Of a DNA stretch of 64,000 bases, positions 24,073 through 34,575 are shown piece by piece. Source of the DNA: Primulina eburnea (taxonomy: Eukaryota > Streptophyta > Magnoliopsida > Lamiales > Gesneriaceae); contig NC_133108.1 of assembly GCF_022965805.1 (NCBI RefSeq), positions 42,354,051 to 42,418,050 of the forward strand, in the 5' to 3' direction. Position 1 is the stretch's first letter. Each line of letters opens with the position of its first letter. The notes below the pieces were generated by a model. That model ran no database searches, had not been told where the DNA came from, and worked only from the letters and a program-made list of their open reading frames with translations. The translations under genes and the position numbers were made by a program.

Positions 24073-24845
24073 TTAGTATTGTACCAATCGTAATATTAAT
24101 GTTACTAATTAAAAGAATTGTGTTCATAAGTACAAAAACATATAGTACCATACATTATACGTACAATATATAAATAATGAGCATATATATCATATAAACA
24201 ATGTGCTAATGGCATTAATCCCCTTGTGAAAATTTTAAAACACATAAAATCTCCTAAAAAAAATAAAAATGAAATATCTTTATTTTTAAAAAAATCAAAT
24301 AAATTCAACCACTATATTATAAAAATTCAAACACATTTACCCCTTCTAGTAGAGGATTTTATGTCTGGTTTTCTAAAAATCACAATGTCTATAATATTAT
24401 TAATTTTACAGACAATATTTTTTGCTTTTTTTTATTATATTTTTACAGGAGGTGTTAATGCAATTAACTCTATAAACAATTGATCCCAAAACTTTATACA
24501 CGTACGACGTTTAGAAAAAATTTTGTGACATTTATCAAAATTCAAAATCACTCTAAACGTAACGAGGTGAAACCCTATATGGTCAAAATTATTTGAAAGT
24601 CATAAATTATTTATGAAATAATCACCTCTTTCAACCGTACTATATATTTTAAATTATATTTTGGAAAAAAAAAAATCAAGAAAATGTACACACCTCAACT
24701 TGGGAACTGGGAAGCACGTGATGCCATTAAGACAAAACACCCGACCAATATGATTAATAATAAACTTAAAGAGTCTCAAGAAATTGAACAAGTTTTCTTT
24801 AAGAAAAATAATATAAAAATTATTTAATATTTATCATATTTTATT

Positions 24846-26114
24846 CTAACACAATGGTGACCTATGGGGAATGCCTTTCCTCCTACTCATGCTTGTGGCC
24901 ATGTCCTCGTCTGTTACTTCATTAGACAATCTTCCACAAACATATAGTCCACTTCTCTTTTTCCTCACAAGCTCAGTGCAAGAAAAGCTCACGTTATCGG
25001 AATCCGAATCCGAGCTCAACGTCGTGTACATCGTATCGTCGTCCCCCATGTCTTGAGGAATGAAGAAATCTGGACTAAGTTGTAGGGTTTTGCATACTTT
25101 CAGGAATGGAGAAAGATTCTTGTAGTGCTTAAGGACATAATCAACCTGACAAATTTTTTTTAACAAAATTCATATAATTAAGAAGTGAATATATATCATT
25201 AAACTCAATTTTAACCAACATGGTAAATACAATTTTGAAAATTGGGCTTGTTGGCTACTTCTTGATCCTTTGTTCTTTGTCAATGATTGCTTATTTTCCT
25301 AATATGTGAATCTGTGAAGTTAAATTCAGTTGAATAACACCACAAAATATCTTTATTTTGTCCAGTCATTCAACTTAGTTGACTGAAAATTTAATCCAAA
25401 CAAAGTATACATATATAAGCATGATTCTATTGATTTGGGATAAAAAATTGTATGATAATGAATAATCAATTATATGAATTCAAACAAGAATCTTATTTTT
25501 GAGATTTACATTAAGTACCTTGCAACCAAGTGAGCAATGGATGAAGGGTTCTTGGAGGCTCCTATCACAAGAAGTGCAGTAGTTTCCAGACCCTTTGAAC
25601 TGCCTGTTCTGTGGTCTTTTCTTGATAAACACCACCTTCGCGGCATTAATCGTATACGCCTGCAGGGAAAAGATTACACAAAATCGATGCCAAGATTGTT
25701 TTTATTTCATTTCGAGTTAAGCTTTCAAACAATTTTGCAAAATCTATATATAACCTGAATGTTTGAGCAGTCCATTAGCTTCTCAAGATCTTCCAACCTA
25801 ACAACTTCATGATACACGTACCGACGAATCTGAAGAAGCCTGTGGGATCGATGAGAAGCGACACAGTGGGGGCAAATACTATTGCAACAATCTAAACAAC
25901 AAATATTCTTCTCGTTTTTCTTCGAACTGTCGTGAATCGGGCAAGAGGCGAAGAATTTCTGAGCGTAGAGAGATTCCAACCATGCAGGTTTGTCATGATG
26001 CTCCTAATTGTAACGAACACATACAAGTTCAATTTAGTTCATAGCAGAAGAAAATATCAATTCAAAGAAAAAAAAACAAGTGCATGAACAAGATGAAAAA
26101 CCTACCATGATCAT
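24846..26114 (-). CDS. PLATZ zinc-finger transcription factor
   Basis: Four exons on the minus strand: 26114-26106 (only MIM), 26003-25755, 25659-25519 and 25145-24846. All junctions are phase 0 and give 232 residues. The zinc-binding part is complete: C24-x2-H27, C39-x2-C42, C47-x2-C50 and H54-x2-H57, followed by the family signature QIRRYVYHEVVRLEDLEKL and AYTINAAKVVFIKKRPQ. A second Cys set (YCTSCDRSL, FIHCSLGCK) ends the domain at about residue 133. The remaining 99 residues are Ser/Asp-rich and then basic and look family-variable. PLATZ proteins are plant-specific, bind A/T-rich DNA, and in several cases repress transcription or act with RNA polymerase III. Microsatellite and AT-rich DNA flank it. 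The very short first exon is the least certain part. Confidence 0.9.
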
Positions 26115-26415
26115 GTATGTTCTTGGGGGGAGTTTTCTTGATTTGATTGGGTAGCCCAAGAAAATGGTGTTTTGTAACTCGAGAAATGAAATAAAAGGTT
26201 AGGCTGTGGATGCCAATGCCATTTATGGAGTACTATAAAGGAGAGGAGGAAATAAATTATTTTTAAGTCGGTACAATACAAGAATATTTAATATTAAATG
26301 TTTTTTTTTTCCATTTAATAATACTGCATCGAGTTTAAGTGGCATGATTTTCAATATGATATGGGTTTTCAATAAATAGATTGTAACAATTCATTATAAG
26401 TGACATTTTTTGCTA

Positions 26416-26491
<76 letters not shown>
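26416..26491. repeat. Compound (CA)n(TA)n microsatellite
   Basis: About 12 CA units followed by about 25 TA units, about 300 bp upstream of the PLATZ start codon. Confidence 0.95.
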
Positions 26492-26495
<4 letters not shown>

Positions 26496-27059
26496 TGGAT
26501 AGACAAATATACGAGCTAGATATATAGTTTTAATTGTTACATATGTGTGAACTTTTTACTTAACCTGTGAAAATAGTACTATCTAGGATCGATATATCTT
26601 ATTACATTATCGGGCTTTACAGTATATATGATATGAACTCAAAATTTCCGAGGCATACTAAGTCAACCTGAAGAGAATTGAAGCATGCTTTGCCGGTGAA
26701 TGGCATATATAATGCAACCAACCAGCAGAGATTAGAGAAAAGATCGTGAAACTTTGTCCGATCCGTGTAATAAAGTTAGATATTCATTCAGCTTATAAGT
26801 AAGAAATAGATTAGTCGGCAGCTCAGTAAATTCCACGCAAAACAATATATATTAGCATTAATGGAAGTGATGAGCATCTCAGATAAGACAATTCTTGATT
26901 GCGATAAATTTTGATCCCTAAACAAAGGATTTTATTGGCAATTAGAAAATTATATCATCGACATAGACAGTATTTGCGTATTCGTTATGTTCTTTTTATC
27001 TTAAAAATATATGCAAGTATGGTAAAATATAACAGGTATGATTATGAAATAAGAGCTGA

Positions 27060-27407
27060 TTAGCCATGATCATCAATTTGCAAGTTAACAAGAATTTGAA
27101 GAACCCTGTGTTTATAACGTAAGATATAAGACAACAATATTGCTAGAGACATCAAATCCATGTTTTGTGTCATCTTGTCGTTAGGGTAAGTTATTTCTTT
27201 CTTAGGGAGTGAGAGATTATTATTTTTTTTTGGAAAAAAAAAATATATATTAAGATGTGAGGCGAACGTGGGCACTATTCCCATGTCTCCCATTGGCTTC
27301 TTCTTCCCACATAAACTAATTTTCTCCGCTCCTAGTGTTAAGAGCTTCAACACTAAACTAAATGAGCCTTTCTTGAAGAAGCTGCCATTTAAAAGTTTAC
27401 TTTTCAA
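27060..27407 (-). CDS. Hypothetical 115-residue frame, possibly a gene remnant
   Basis: An uninterrupted minus-strand frame of 115 residues. The N-terminal half (SFFKKGSFSLVLKLLTLGAEK ... KKPMGDMGIVP) has balanced codon use and higher GC than its surroundings. The C-terminal half runs through T-rich low-complexity DNA and is probably not natural coding sequence. I recognise no domain. It may be the first exon of a small gene whose true donor lies inside the frame, or a decayed fragment. Confidence 0.25.
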   Translation of the reverse strand: MKSKLLNGSFFKKGSFSLVLKLLTLGAEKISLCGKKKPMGDMGIVPTFASHLNIYFFFPKKNNNLSLPKKEITYPNDKMTQNMDLMSLAILLSYILRYKHRVLQILVNLQIDDHG

Positions 27408-28396
27408 TAATTTCCTATTTCATCAATTCTAATCTTTAATCTCAATAAAACATAAAAGAATCACTATATTTAAATTTTTGTATTGACGATGATACCGATA
27501 AAAATTAATAGTTTTTTTTTTCTTCGTTCTAATCTTTCAATTAAAAATACAAAACTTTGAATTTTTTATGTTATATCCGAAGTTTTTCTCCCTTATTATC
27601 AGATGAAATTTTAGTCATTGGATTATCAACACATGATATCATCTTCATTTAAAATATAATGAACTCACATTATAATCTAACGATGTTGAAATACAAAATA
27701 AAATTATACTCGATACAAAATAAACTAACTCAATTTTAACGCATCCACCTATACATGTTTGACAATATTATTTGTTGCATATTAAAAGGTCGATCGTAAG
27801 TGGAAAAAAAAAATCCAAATCAAAAGAATTATGATTAAAATGTTTTATGTGTATTATTTTGCCAAAATATAATTTTTTGATACCGAGGAAAAAATAGCTG
27901 TCGAGTTAGCATGTTGTCCTTACAAGAAAGCTGAGAAAAAAGATATTCCTAGCAAAAAAATATACATAAAATGTGTACGGTGGTTTGGTGTGAATTCGTG
28001 TGAACCTAGTTATTCGGTAAGCCTACCGTGTCCCTTGTCTCTTTTTTTAATAAGTTCAAATCTGTGTTTAAGATATGTTCGTCTGGTCTCTCTATATTGT
28101 TTGACTACGAAGCTAAATTTTAGATTGTATCCTTTAATTTTTAAGGAAAATAAATAAATACAACTTGCTACTTTATTTATATAACCATTGTTCGATTGAT
28201 ATTTGTAAAAATATTCAACCAAAAAAAAAACTAATGCATACATGTCATCCAGGAAAATTTGCATATTTTTTTATTTTGGTCTTCTGGTTTTTAAATTTCA
28301 ATTCGCCATAGCGCAATAAGCTAGTTCTCTTTGCGTTTTTTGTTTATGTTTTCATGGGAAATTGTTGATTTGGTTCCAGATATGCAATAAGATATA

Positions 28397-28579
28397 GACA
28401 AAAATTTGTGTGAGATGGTCTCACGGATCGTATTTTGTGAGACGAATATCTTATTTGGGTCATCCATGAACAAGTATTACCTTTTATGCTAAGAATATTA
28501 CTTTTTATTATGAATATCGGTATGGTTGACCTGTCTCACAGATAAAGATTCGTGAGACCGTCTTACAAAAGACCTACTC
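28397..28579 (+). mobile_element. Copy of the 9-bp-TSD MITE
   Basis: A full-length copy starting GACAAAAATTTGTGTGAGAT and ending GACCTACTC. The flanks TAAGATATA and TAAAACATA match at seven of nine bases, as expected for an older insertion. Confidence 0.85.
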
Positions 28580-30560
28580 TAAAACATATGCTCCAATAAT
28601 TTTTTTATGAGTTCATCGTGTGTAAAAAAATTACAAGTTTAGAATATATATTGTGTAACAATTATTATTGATGAACAATTTTATGAAACTTTTTGTAATT
28701 TACACGATTTAAATGAGTGTACATACAGAAAAAGGGGTGAAAGATTTTATTTTTAATGAATAGATCGAGAAGTTATTTTCATATTTTTAGATGAAAAAGT
28801 TAAAGTTTTAGTTGACAGAAGGTGGTGTGTAAGCATTAAAATATAAATTAGGAGCGAAGATAATGGCAAACATATATGAAGTACATGGGATGGTTCATGC
28901 AAAAAATCTCAATTTTTTACTTCTACAGTGTAAAATTCAATTCATATAGCACACATTCAATGTTTACAAAAGGTGAAAAGGTGGGGGTAGCTAGGAATGT
29001 AGGATAGAATAAATTAATGGATACTGAAAAAAAAATCAAGGAAGGTGGTAATATATTTTGAACTTAATTAGGAGGTTTAATCTACAATTTAGAAACAAAT
29101 TTATGTAAAATTTAAAATATTTTTATTCGAGAAGTATTATTTTTTATGTCAAAATTATTATTTTTTATTGTAAATATTGACAAAATTGATTCGTCTCGTA
29201 AATAAATATATATGAAACTGTTTCATGAAAGACATACTCATCTTATTAAAACAAATTAAACCCTAAAAACACCATTTTCCTTCGTACGAAAGGCTTCATC
29301 ATAAAGGGTCAGAGCAGATATTATCATTCATGTTAAAATATATATAGGTAAATTTTTTATATAATTTGCATCAGTTTGATTAGTGCTTATGGTTAATTTG
29401 TTTTGTTATACATAAAAACGGTATGTATAAAACCCGAAATGACGATAGAATATATAATTGATATAAAAAATGACAAAATTAAATTTATTATACTGCAGAT
29501 AAATAAATTTATTTTAGATATTTTAAAACCTAATTATAGTAAGTGGCGGATTTGTGGAAATAAATTTATAATAAAATATGTTTTTTGTGAGACAGTCTCA
29601 TAAATCTACATAAAAAAAATATTTTTGACACAACTTCGATTGTTATATAAAATTAAATTTTTATCCAAAATTTATTTCAAGAGCATCAAAATTTTTCTTG
29701 CAATAAAATTACATAAAAATATATTAATTAAGCATGTCGAAAATTGGAAAAAATGATAACAAAAATACGGATTATTACAAGCCTATTGGTTTGCAAAGTA
29801 GTGGTATTTGAGAGTACAAGTTGCCAAATACCCATAAAAAAAATCATATACACAACACATGGTAAGTAAATTTTTAATTTATTTATTTATGACTTTTGGA
29901 CACTCCCGACGAATGATAATGTTAATATCTTGTATAACTTAAAACTTGAATTAACCATTAGGAAAAAAAATGATAGCAAATCGATTTCCTAAATATAGAA
30001 ATTTATAACTAAATCAAGTATTTAAAAATTTGATTAAAATAGACATAAACAACATACAATATTGAGGTTTTCAATAATACAGCCGTTTAATAAATGTAAA
30101 TCACAAGCATTTTAGTTTTTGCAGTTTAATTAGAGTGACACTCTCCGATCAAAGAAAAGGAAGAAGCCGAAGAAATTTCGCCAAATCATGAGTAAAGCGG
30201 CGACTTCGCGACACAGAACATGTTCAAAATCTTCCGGTCGCTCCCTTTCGTGGCGCCAAATCCACTCCAATCCTCCTCCATTGTACTGAATTTATCGTGA
30301 TTCCTATGTATTTTAACTTATTTTGTTGATTGATTCCAAAATCAAGTTTTTCTCTTTAGAGCATAGTTCGGCATCGCCTTCGACATTGATTGTGTGAAAG
30401 AATTGCTGTGAATATAGATCATTAAACAAAAATTATGAAATATATTTTTATATATTTAAAAGGCTCATTTTGGGCTGTGTCTATTGATTGTTCATTCACA
30501 AGTTGTTCCTTCCACAAAATAAGCCCAAATGTGTGTGTGTTTTCCTTCTTTTTTTTTTTT
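28580..30560. other. AT-rich intergenic DNA with one decayed MITE
   Basis: A slightly GC-richer patch near 30130-30300 (CGACTTCGCGACACAGAACA) could be a leader or a repeat edge but has no frame. Confidence 0.5.
29105..29239 (+). mobile_element. Degenerate copy of the 9-bp-TSD MITE
   Basis: It keeps the middle (GAGAAGTATTATTTTTTATG, then TTTTTATTGTAAATATTG) and a decayed right end finishing GACATACTC. The left end cannot be placed with confidence. Confidence 0.55.
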
Positions 30561-30746
30561 GGCAAAAAACTTGTGTTAAACGGTCTCACGAGTCGTATTT
30601 GTGAGACGAATATCTTATTTGAGTTATCTATGAAAAAATATTATTTTTTATGCTATGATTATTACTTTTTATTGTGAATATGAGTAGATCAGTTGATCTG
30701 TCTCACAGATTATGATCCGTGAGACGGTCTCACATGAGACTCACTC
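30561..30746 (+). mobile_element. Copy of the 9-bp-TSD MITE in a T tract
   Basis: It starts GGCAAAAAACTTGTGTTAAA and ends GAGACTCACTC, inserted in a run of T so that the flanking duplication reads as nine T on both sides. It makes a chance reading frame at 30435-30677, which I do not accept as a gene. Confidence 0.85.
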
Positions 30747-31296
30747 TTTTTTTTTCCTTCTATTGTTTCTTCATGCTCATCTTTGCATGCATGTTTGTGT
30801 TTGCTTGTCAGCATTGAAATTTGTAGACCTCTTGTTCTCCATTTCTTCAAATTAATTCTTAAAATTGTATGCTTCTATGTCTTAGGATGATATTTTTTTA
30901 TACGTAAATGATTTTCCTCCTGGGAAATGACGGTCGTCTACCAAATTGAATCAGCATTTGGATTTCATTTTGACCCTTCACAACTGAATAGTTTGTATGG
31001 TATTTATGGTTGGAGAATTTTATTTATGTTAATATTGCTTATTTCTATCGGGAAAGGTGTTTCATTATTATATGAATCTTACCGGACATTAAGTGCTTAC
31101 TTTTGAAAAGAGTTTAAAAAGTGTAGAACAAGCTTGGAGGTGATGAATCAAATGTGTTCAAGCGATTAACGAGATTCAAAGAATAATTTCATGAAATCGT
31201 GTCGAGTAACCAAGTATGAGTTCGAAATGACCTTAAAAAACAGCCCGAGCGTGCAACCACGAACGCAGTCACTCCCCAGTGTGCAGAGTTGCACAC

Positions 31297-31304
31297 CCCA
31301 TCAC
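31297..31304. repeat. Left 8-bp target site duplication of the hAT element
   Basis: CCCATCAC directly precedes the left terminus and is repeated exactly after the right terminus. An exact duplication means the insertion is fairly recent. It lies in GC-rich DNA unlike the surroundings. Confidence 0.95.
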
Positions 31305-34300
31305 CAGGGGCGGAGCACAATGTGGGCAAAGCTGGGCTTAAGCCCAGCAGATTTTTTTAAATTTTAGGCCTAGTATACATGTTTAGCCCAATACAAAAAA
31401 ACAAAAAAGAATGGATTGAATTTTATGAAGCCCAATTCAAAGCATTAGGTGTATTGTAAATCATATTGGGGGAAAAAACAGCCGTTCAAATTCAATTGAA
31501 GAAAACGCAGGGTCGGCAGGGAAAATGGCGATTTCAAAACTCTTTCACTGTTCATGCAGATTTCTTCGAGCTCCTTGAATTTCTCTTCGCTGGTAATTCT
31601 ACAATTACATTACTGCTTCTAAATTAGGGTTCGATTTTGTTCTTGCTAGTTGCTGCCCAGTTCAAGTTTGGCAAGAGAAAGCTTCAGACGAAATTGAGGA
31701 AACAAAATTTCTTCTATGTTTGTATTTCAAATTTATTTATATCAATGCTATAGATTATGAAACCTTGAAATTAATATCTATTTTTTAGTTGAAAATGTGT
31801 AAACATTGAAATTAGTATCTATTTTTATTTGTTCAAAGAAGAAAAATTTGTGAATTTTTTTTCTTTATATTAAAATTCTACATGATTTAAGTTGTTTTTT
31901 ATATTTGAATTATGCTGAAATTTTAAGATCAAACTTTTATGATTAAAAAATATAGAATTTGCAATTTAAATCGAATTATAACTTATAAATTTCATTTTGA
32001 TTACAATTTACAGGTGAATATTGCGATGAAGAATCAAAAAATCTTTGATTTCTTCAGAAAGAAAAATGACGAATCAGCGTCAACAGGTGATTTAAATGGG
32101 CCAAATAATGCATCTCCTTTTATTTCAGAACCAGCATCAACAAAAAAACCAAGACTTGAAAATGAGACTCTTAATGAACCACTTCCGAACATCACTTTGC
32201 AATATGTTTCTGATCCTGGAATTCGCATCCCAATATTGCAGTATCCCATTGAACTACAAGATGAGGTAAGAAGAGAATATATTGATAAAGGGCCGGTTCA
32301 GCCTATATATGATTATCCTTTTGCTGAATGTGAAGGTCAAAAGCGTAGATTCCAATCTTCTTGGTTTCAGAAATATCCATGGCTTGAATTTTCTATTGCG
32401 AAGCAAAGTGCATTTTGTTTCCCTTGTTATGTTTTTGACACTAATTCAGCACAATTTGACACATTCACTGTCAAGGGATTTAAAAATTGGAAAAGAGTTA
32501 ATTGTAAAAATTGTCCATTCAAGAGACACGAAGGAGATGGGAATTCAAGACATAGCTTTGCTATGAGAAAATGGGGAGACTTGAAAAATCTTGATCAACA
32601 TATTGATAGAAGATTAGAAAAACAATCTTCTGAGCAAATTGAGCGAAATCGTTTGCTCTTAAAGGTGTCCATAGAAAGTGTGAAGTTTCTTGCAATGCAA
32701 GGTTGTGCTTTTAGGGGTCATGATGAATCAGTTGACTCTAAAAATCGTGGAAATTATATAGAATTGATCAATTTGTTGGGAAGAATGAATCCAGAAATTG
32801 GTAGTATTCTAGAAAAAGCAGCTAAAAATGCAAAGTACACATCAGCGGAAATTCAAAGAGAGATTTTGAAAATTATTGCTGGTATTGTGAGAGATAAAAT
32901 TCGTGAAGAAATTGGAGAAGCCAAATTTTGTATCTTAGTTGATGAAGCAATTGATGAGTCAAATAAAGAACAAATGGCTATCATTTTAAGATATGTTGAT
33001 CGGGATGGGTTCATTAGAGAACGATTTTTTGAAGTTGTCCACGTTGAAAATACAAGTGCATTAACTTTGAAGAAAGAGATCTGCAATGTATTCAACCAGT
33101 ACAATTTGTTGATTGAAAATCTAAGGGGGCAAGGCTATGATGGCGCAAGTAACATGCGTGGGGAATGGAATGGACTCCAAGCATTATTTCTTAAAGATTC
33201 TTCACATGCTTATTATATTCATTGTTTTGCTCATAGACTACAACTTGCTTTAGTTGCAGTTTCTAAAGAGGTGCATGATGTGTGGCGTTTCTTTTCAACA
33301 TTAACTTCAGCTATTAATTTTGTTGGTTCATCTGCTAAACGTCATTTTCAATTGAAATCTATCCGAAAAGATGAAATTAATGATTTGATAGAATCGGGAG
33401 AAATTGACACTGGTACTGGAGCTAATCAAGATTGTTCTTTGATACGAGCTGGAGCTACTCGTTGGAGTTCACATTTCAACTCTGTTAGGAGATTCATTGG
33501 TTTGTTTGGTTCAGTGAGTATACTTCTTGAAGATCTTGTTGACAAAGGTCTCAATAGTAACATTCGAGGAGAGGCTAAAGGTTTGTATTTGGATATAAAA
33601 TCATTTGACTTTGTATTTGTGTTGTTTTTGATGCATGAAGTTTTGGGAATATCAGAAAAGTTGTGCCAGACATTACAGAAAAATGACATAGATATTTTGA
33701 ATGCTGTGACTTTGGTTTCTACGACAAGAATAAATCTTCAGCAGATCCGAGATGGTAGATGGGAAGAATTTCTTTGGAGTGTGATTAAGTTTTGTGAAAG
33801 TAATGATATTGAAGTACCAGACTTGGATGATGGCTACACACGAGGTACAAAACGTTCTTGTCAGCTGAAAAATAATATAACAGTCCATGATCACAATCAT
33901 TTTGAAATATTCAACGCAGTAATAGATTTTCAGCTGATGGAATTGAACGAGAGATTTCCAGAGAGCACAATGGAACTTCTTACTCTTAGTAATGCTTTGA
34001 GTCCCGTTGATGGATTCAGATCATTTTCTCCATGTGACATTTGTTCTCTTGTTGATAAGTTTTACTACCATGATTTCAGTCAAGAGGAAAGAGAAGATTT
34101 GATGAGGGAATTAGATCATTATAAGTTTGATGTACCGCGTCATGTGCAGTTTCAGAATCTTGATTCTTTGCATCATTTGTGCCAAACATTGGCCAGAACA
34201 ACGAAGTCGGTTATCTATCCTTTGATTGATAGGTTGGTTCGATTGGTTTTGACTCTTCCAGTTTCAACAGCAACTACAGAACGAGCTTTTTCAGGGATGA

Positions 34301-34567
34301 AACTCATTAAGACGCCACTTCGTAATAAAATGGAAAATGACCTTTTGGCCAATACCATGGTTGTTTATATAGAGAGGGATATTGCTCTGGGTATTGATAC
34401 AGAATTTATCATAAACAAGTTTGATGTGTTGAAAAATCGCAAAATTCGGCTTAAATAAGAATTTGGTATGTTCCTTTGACTTCTTTTTTATTTTTATTAT
34501 ATGAAGTTCAAATTAATATTTAAAAATTTTTCGCCCACCGGAAAAAATATTCCTGGCTACGCCACTG
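31305..34567 (+). mobile_element. Complete hAT DNA transposon, 3263 bp
   Basis: The left end CAGGGGCGGAGC and the right end, read inward as CAGTGGCGTAGC, are imperfect terminal inverted repeats. Perfect 8-bp target site duplications, CCCATCAC, lie at 31297-31304 and 34568-34575. The length of the duplication and the CAG..CTG ends are those of the hAT superfamily. A perfect 18-nt palindrome (GCTGGGC TTAA-centred) lies at 31331-31348, where hAT transposase subterminal sites usually are. The only long gene is the transposase at 32026-34458. Confidence 0.95.
32026..34458 (+). CDS. hAT transposase with TTF-type zinc finger
   Basis: An uninterrupted 810-residue frame starting MKNQKIFDFF, a typical start of TTF/ZMYM1-like hAT proteins. 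An in-frame ATG at 31939 lies upstream, but a CAG acceptor at 32011-32013 just before this start suggests an upstream leader intron. A TTF-type zinc finger includes C131-x2-C134 and the later CKNCPF. The RNase H-like catalytic core shows D306 in ILVDEAID and D372 in GQGYDGASNM, with the family TRWSS motif further on. The C-terminal hAT dimerisation region is present (LTLPVSTATTERAFS, E752, then LRNKMENDLLANTMVVYIE). No stop or frameshift is seen. The protein would bind the element ends and cut and paste it. It lies inside a complete element with perfect target duplications, so it may be functional. Confidence 0.93.
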   Translation: MKNQKIFDFFRKKNDESASTGDLNGPNNASPFISEPASTKKPRLENETLNEPLPNITLQYVSDPGIRIPILQYPIELQDEVRREYIDKGPVQPIYDYPFAECEGQKRRFQSSWFQKYPWLEFSIAKQSAFCFPCYVFDTNSAQFDTFTVKGFKNWKRVNCKNCPFKRHEGDGNSRHSFAMRKWGDLKNLDQHIDRRLEKQSSEQIERNRLLLKVSIESVKFLAMQGCAFRGHDESVDSKNRGNYIELINLLGRMNPEIGSILEKAAKNAKYTSAEIQREILKIIAGIVRDKIREEIGEAKFCILVDEAIDESNKEQMAIILRYVDRDGFIRERFFEVVHVENTSALTLKKEICNVFNQYNLLIENLRGQGYDGASNMRGEWNGLQALFLKDSSHAYYIHCFAHRLQLALVAVSKEVHDVWRFFSTLTSAINFVGSSAKRHFQLKSIRKDEINDLIESGEIDTGTGANQDCSLIRAGATRWSSHFNSVRRFIGLFGSVSILLEDLVDKGLNSNIRGEAKGLYLDIKSFDFVFVLFLMHEVLGISEKLCQTLQKNDIDILNAVTLVSTTRINLQQIRDGRWEEFLWSVIKFCESNDIEVPDLDDGYTRGTKRSCQLKNNITVHDHNHFEIFNAVIDFQLMELNERFPESTMELLTLSNALSPVDGFRSFSPCDICSLVDKFYYHDFSQEEREDLMRELDHYKFDVPRHVQFQNLDSLHHLCQTLARTTKSVIYPLIDRLVRLVLTLPVSTATTERAFSGMKLIKTPLRNKMENDLLANTMVVYIERDIALGIDTEFIINKFDVLKNRKIRLK

Positions 34568-34575
34568 CCCATCAC
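34568..34575. repeat. Right 8-bp target site duplication of the hAT element
   Basis: CCCATCAC directly follows the right terminus and is identical to 31297-31304. Removing one copy plus the element joins two GC-rich stretches that read as one continuous sequence. Confidence 0.95.

Noticed and set aside
30435..30677. 80-residue frame
   Set aside because: Runs into the MITE inserted at 30561 and has no family match.
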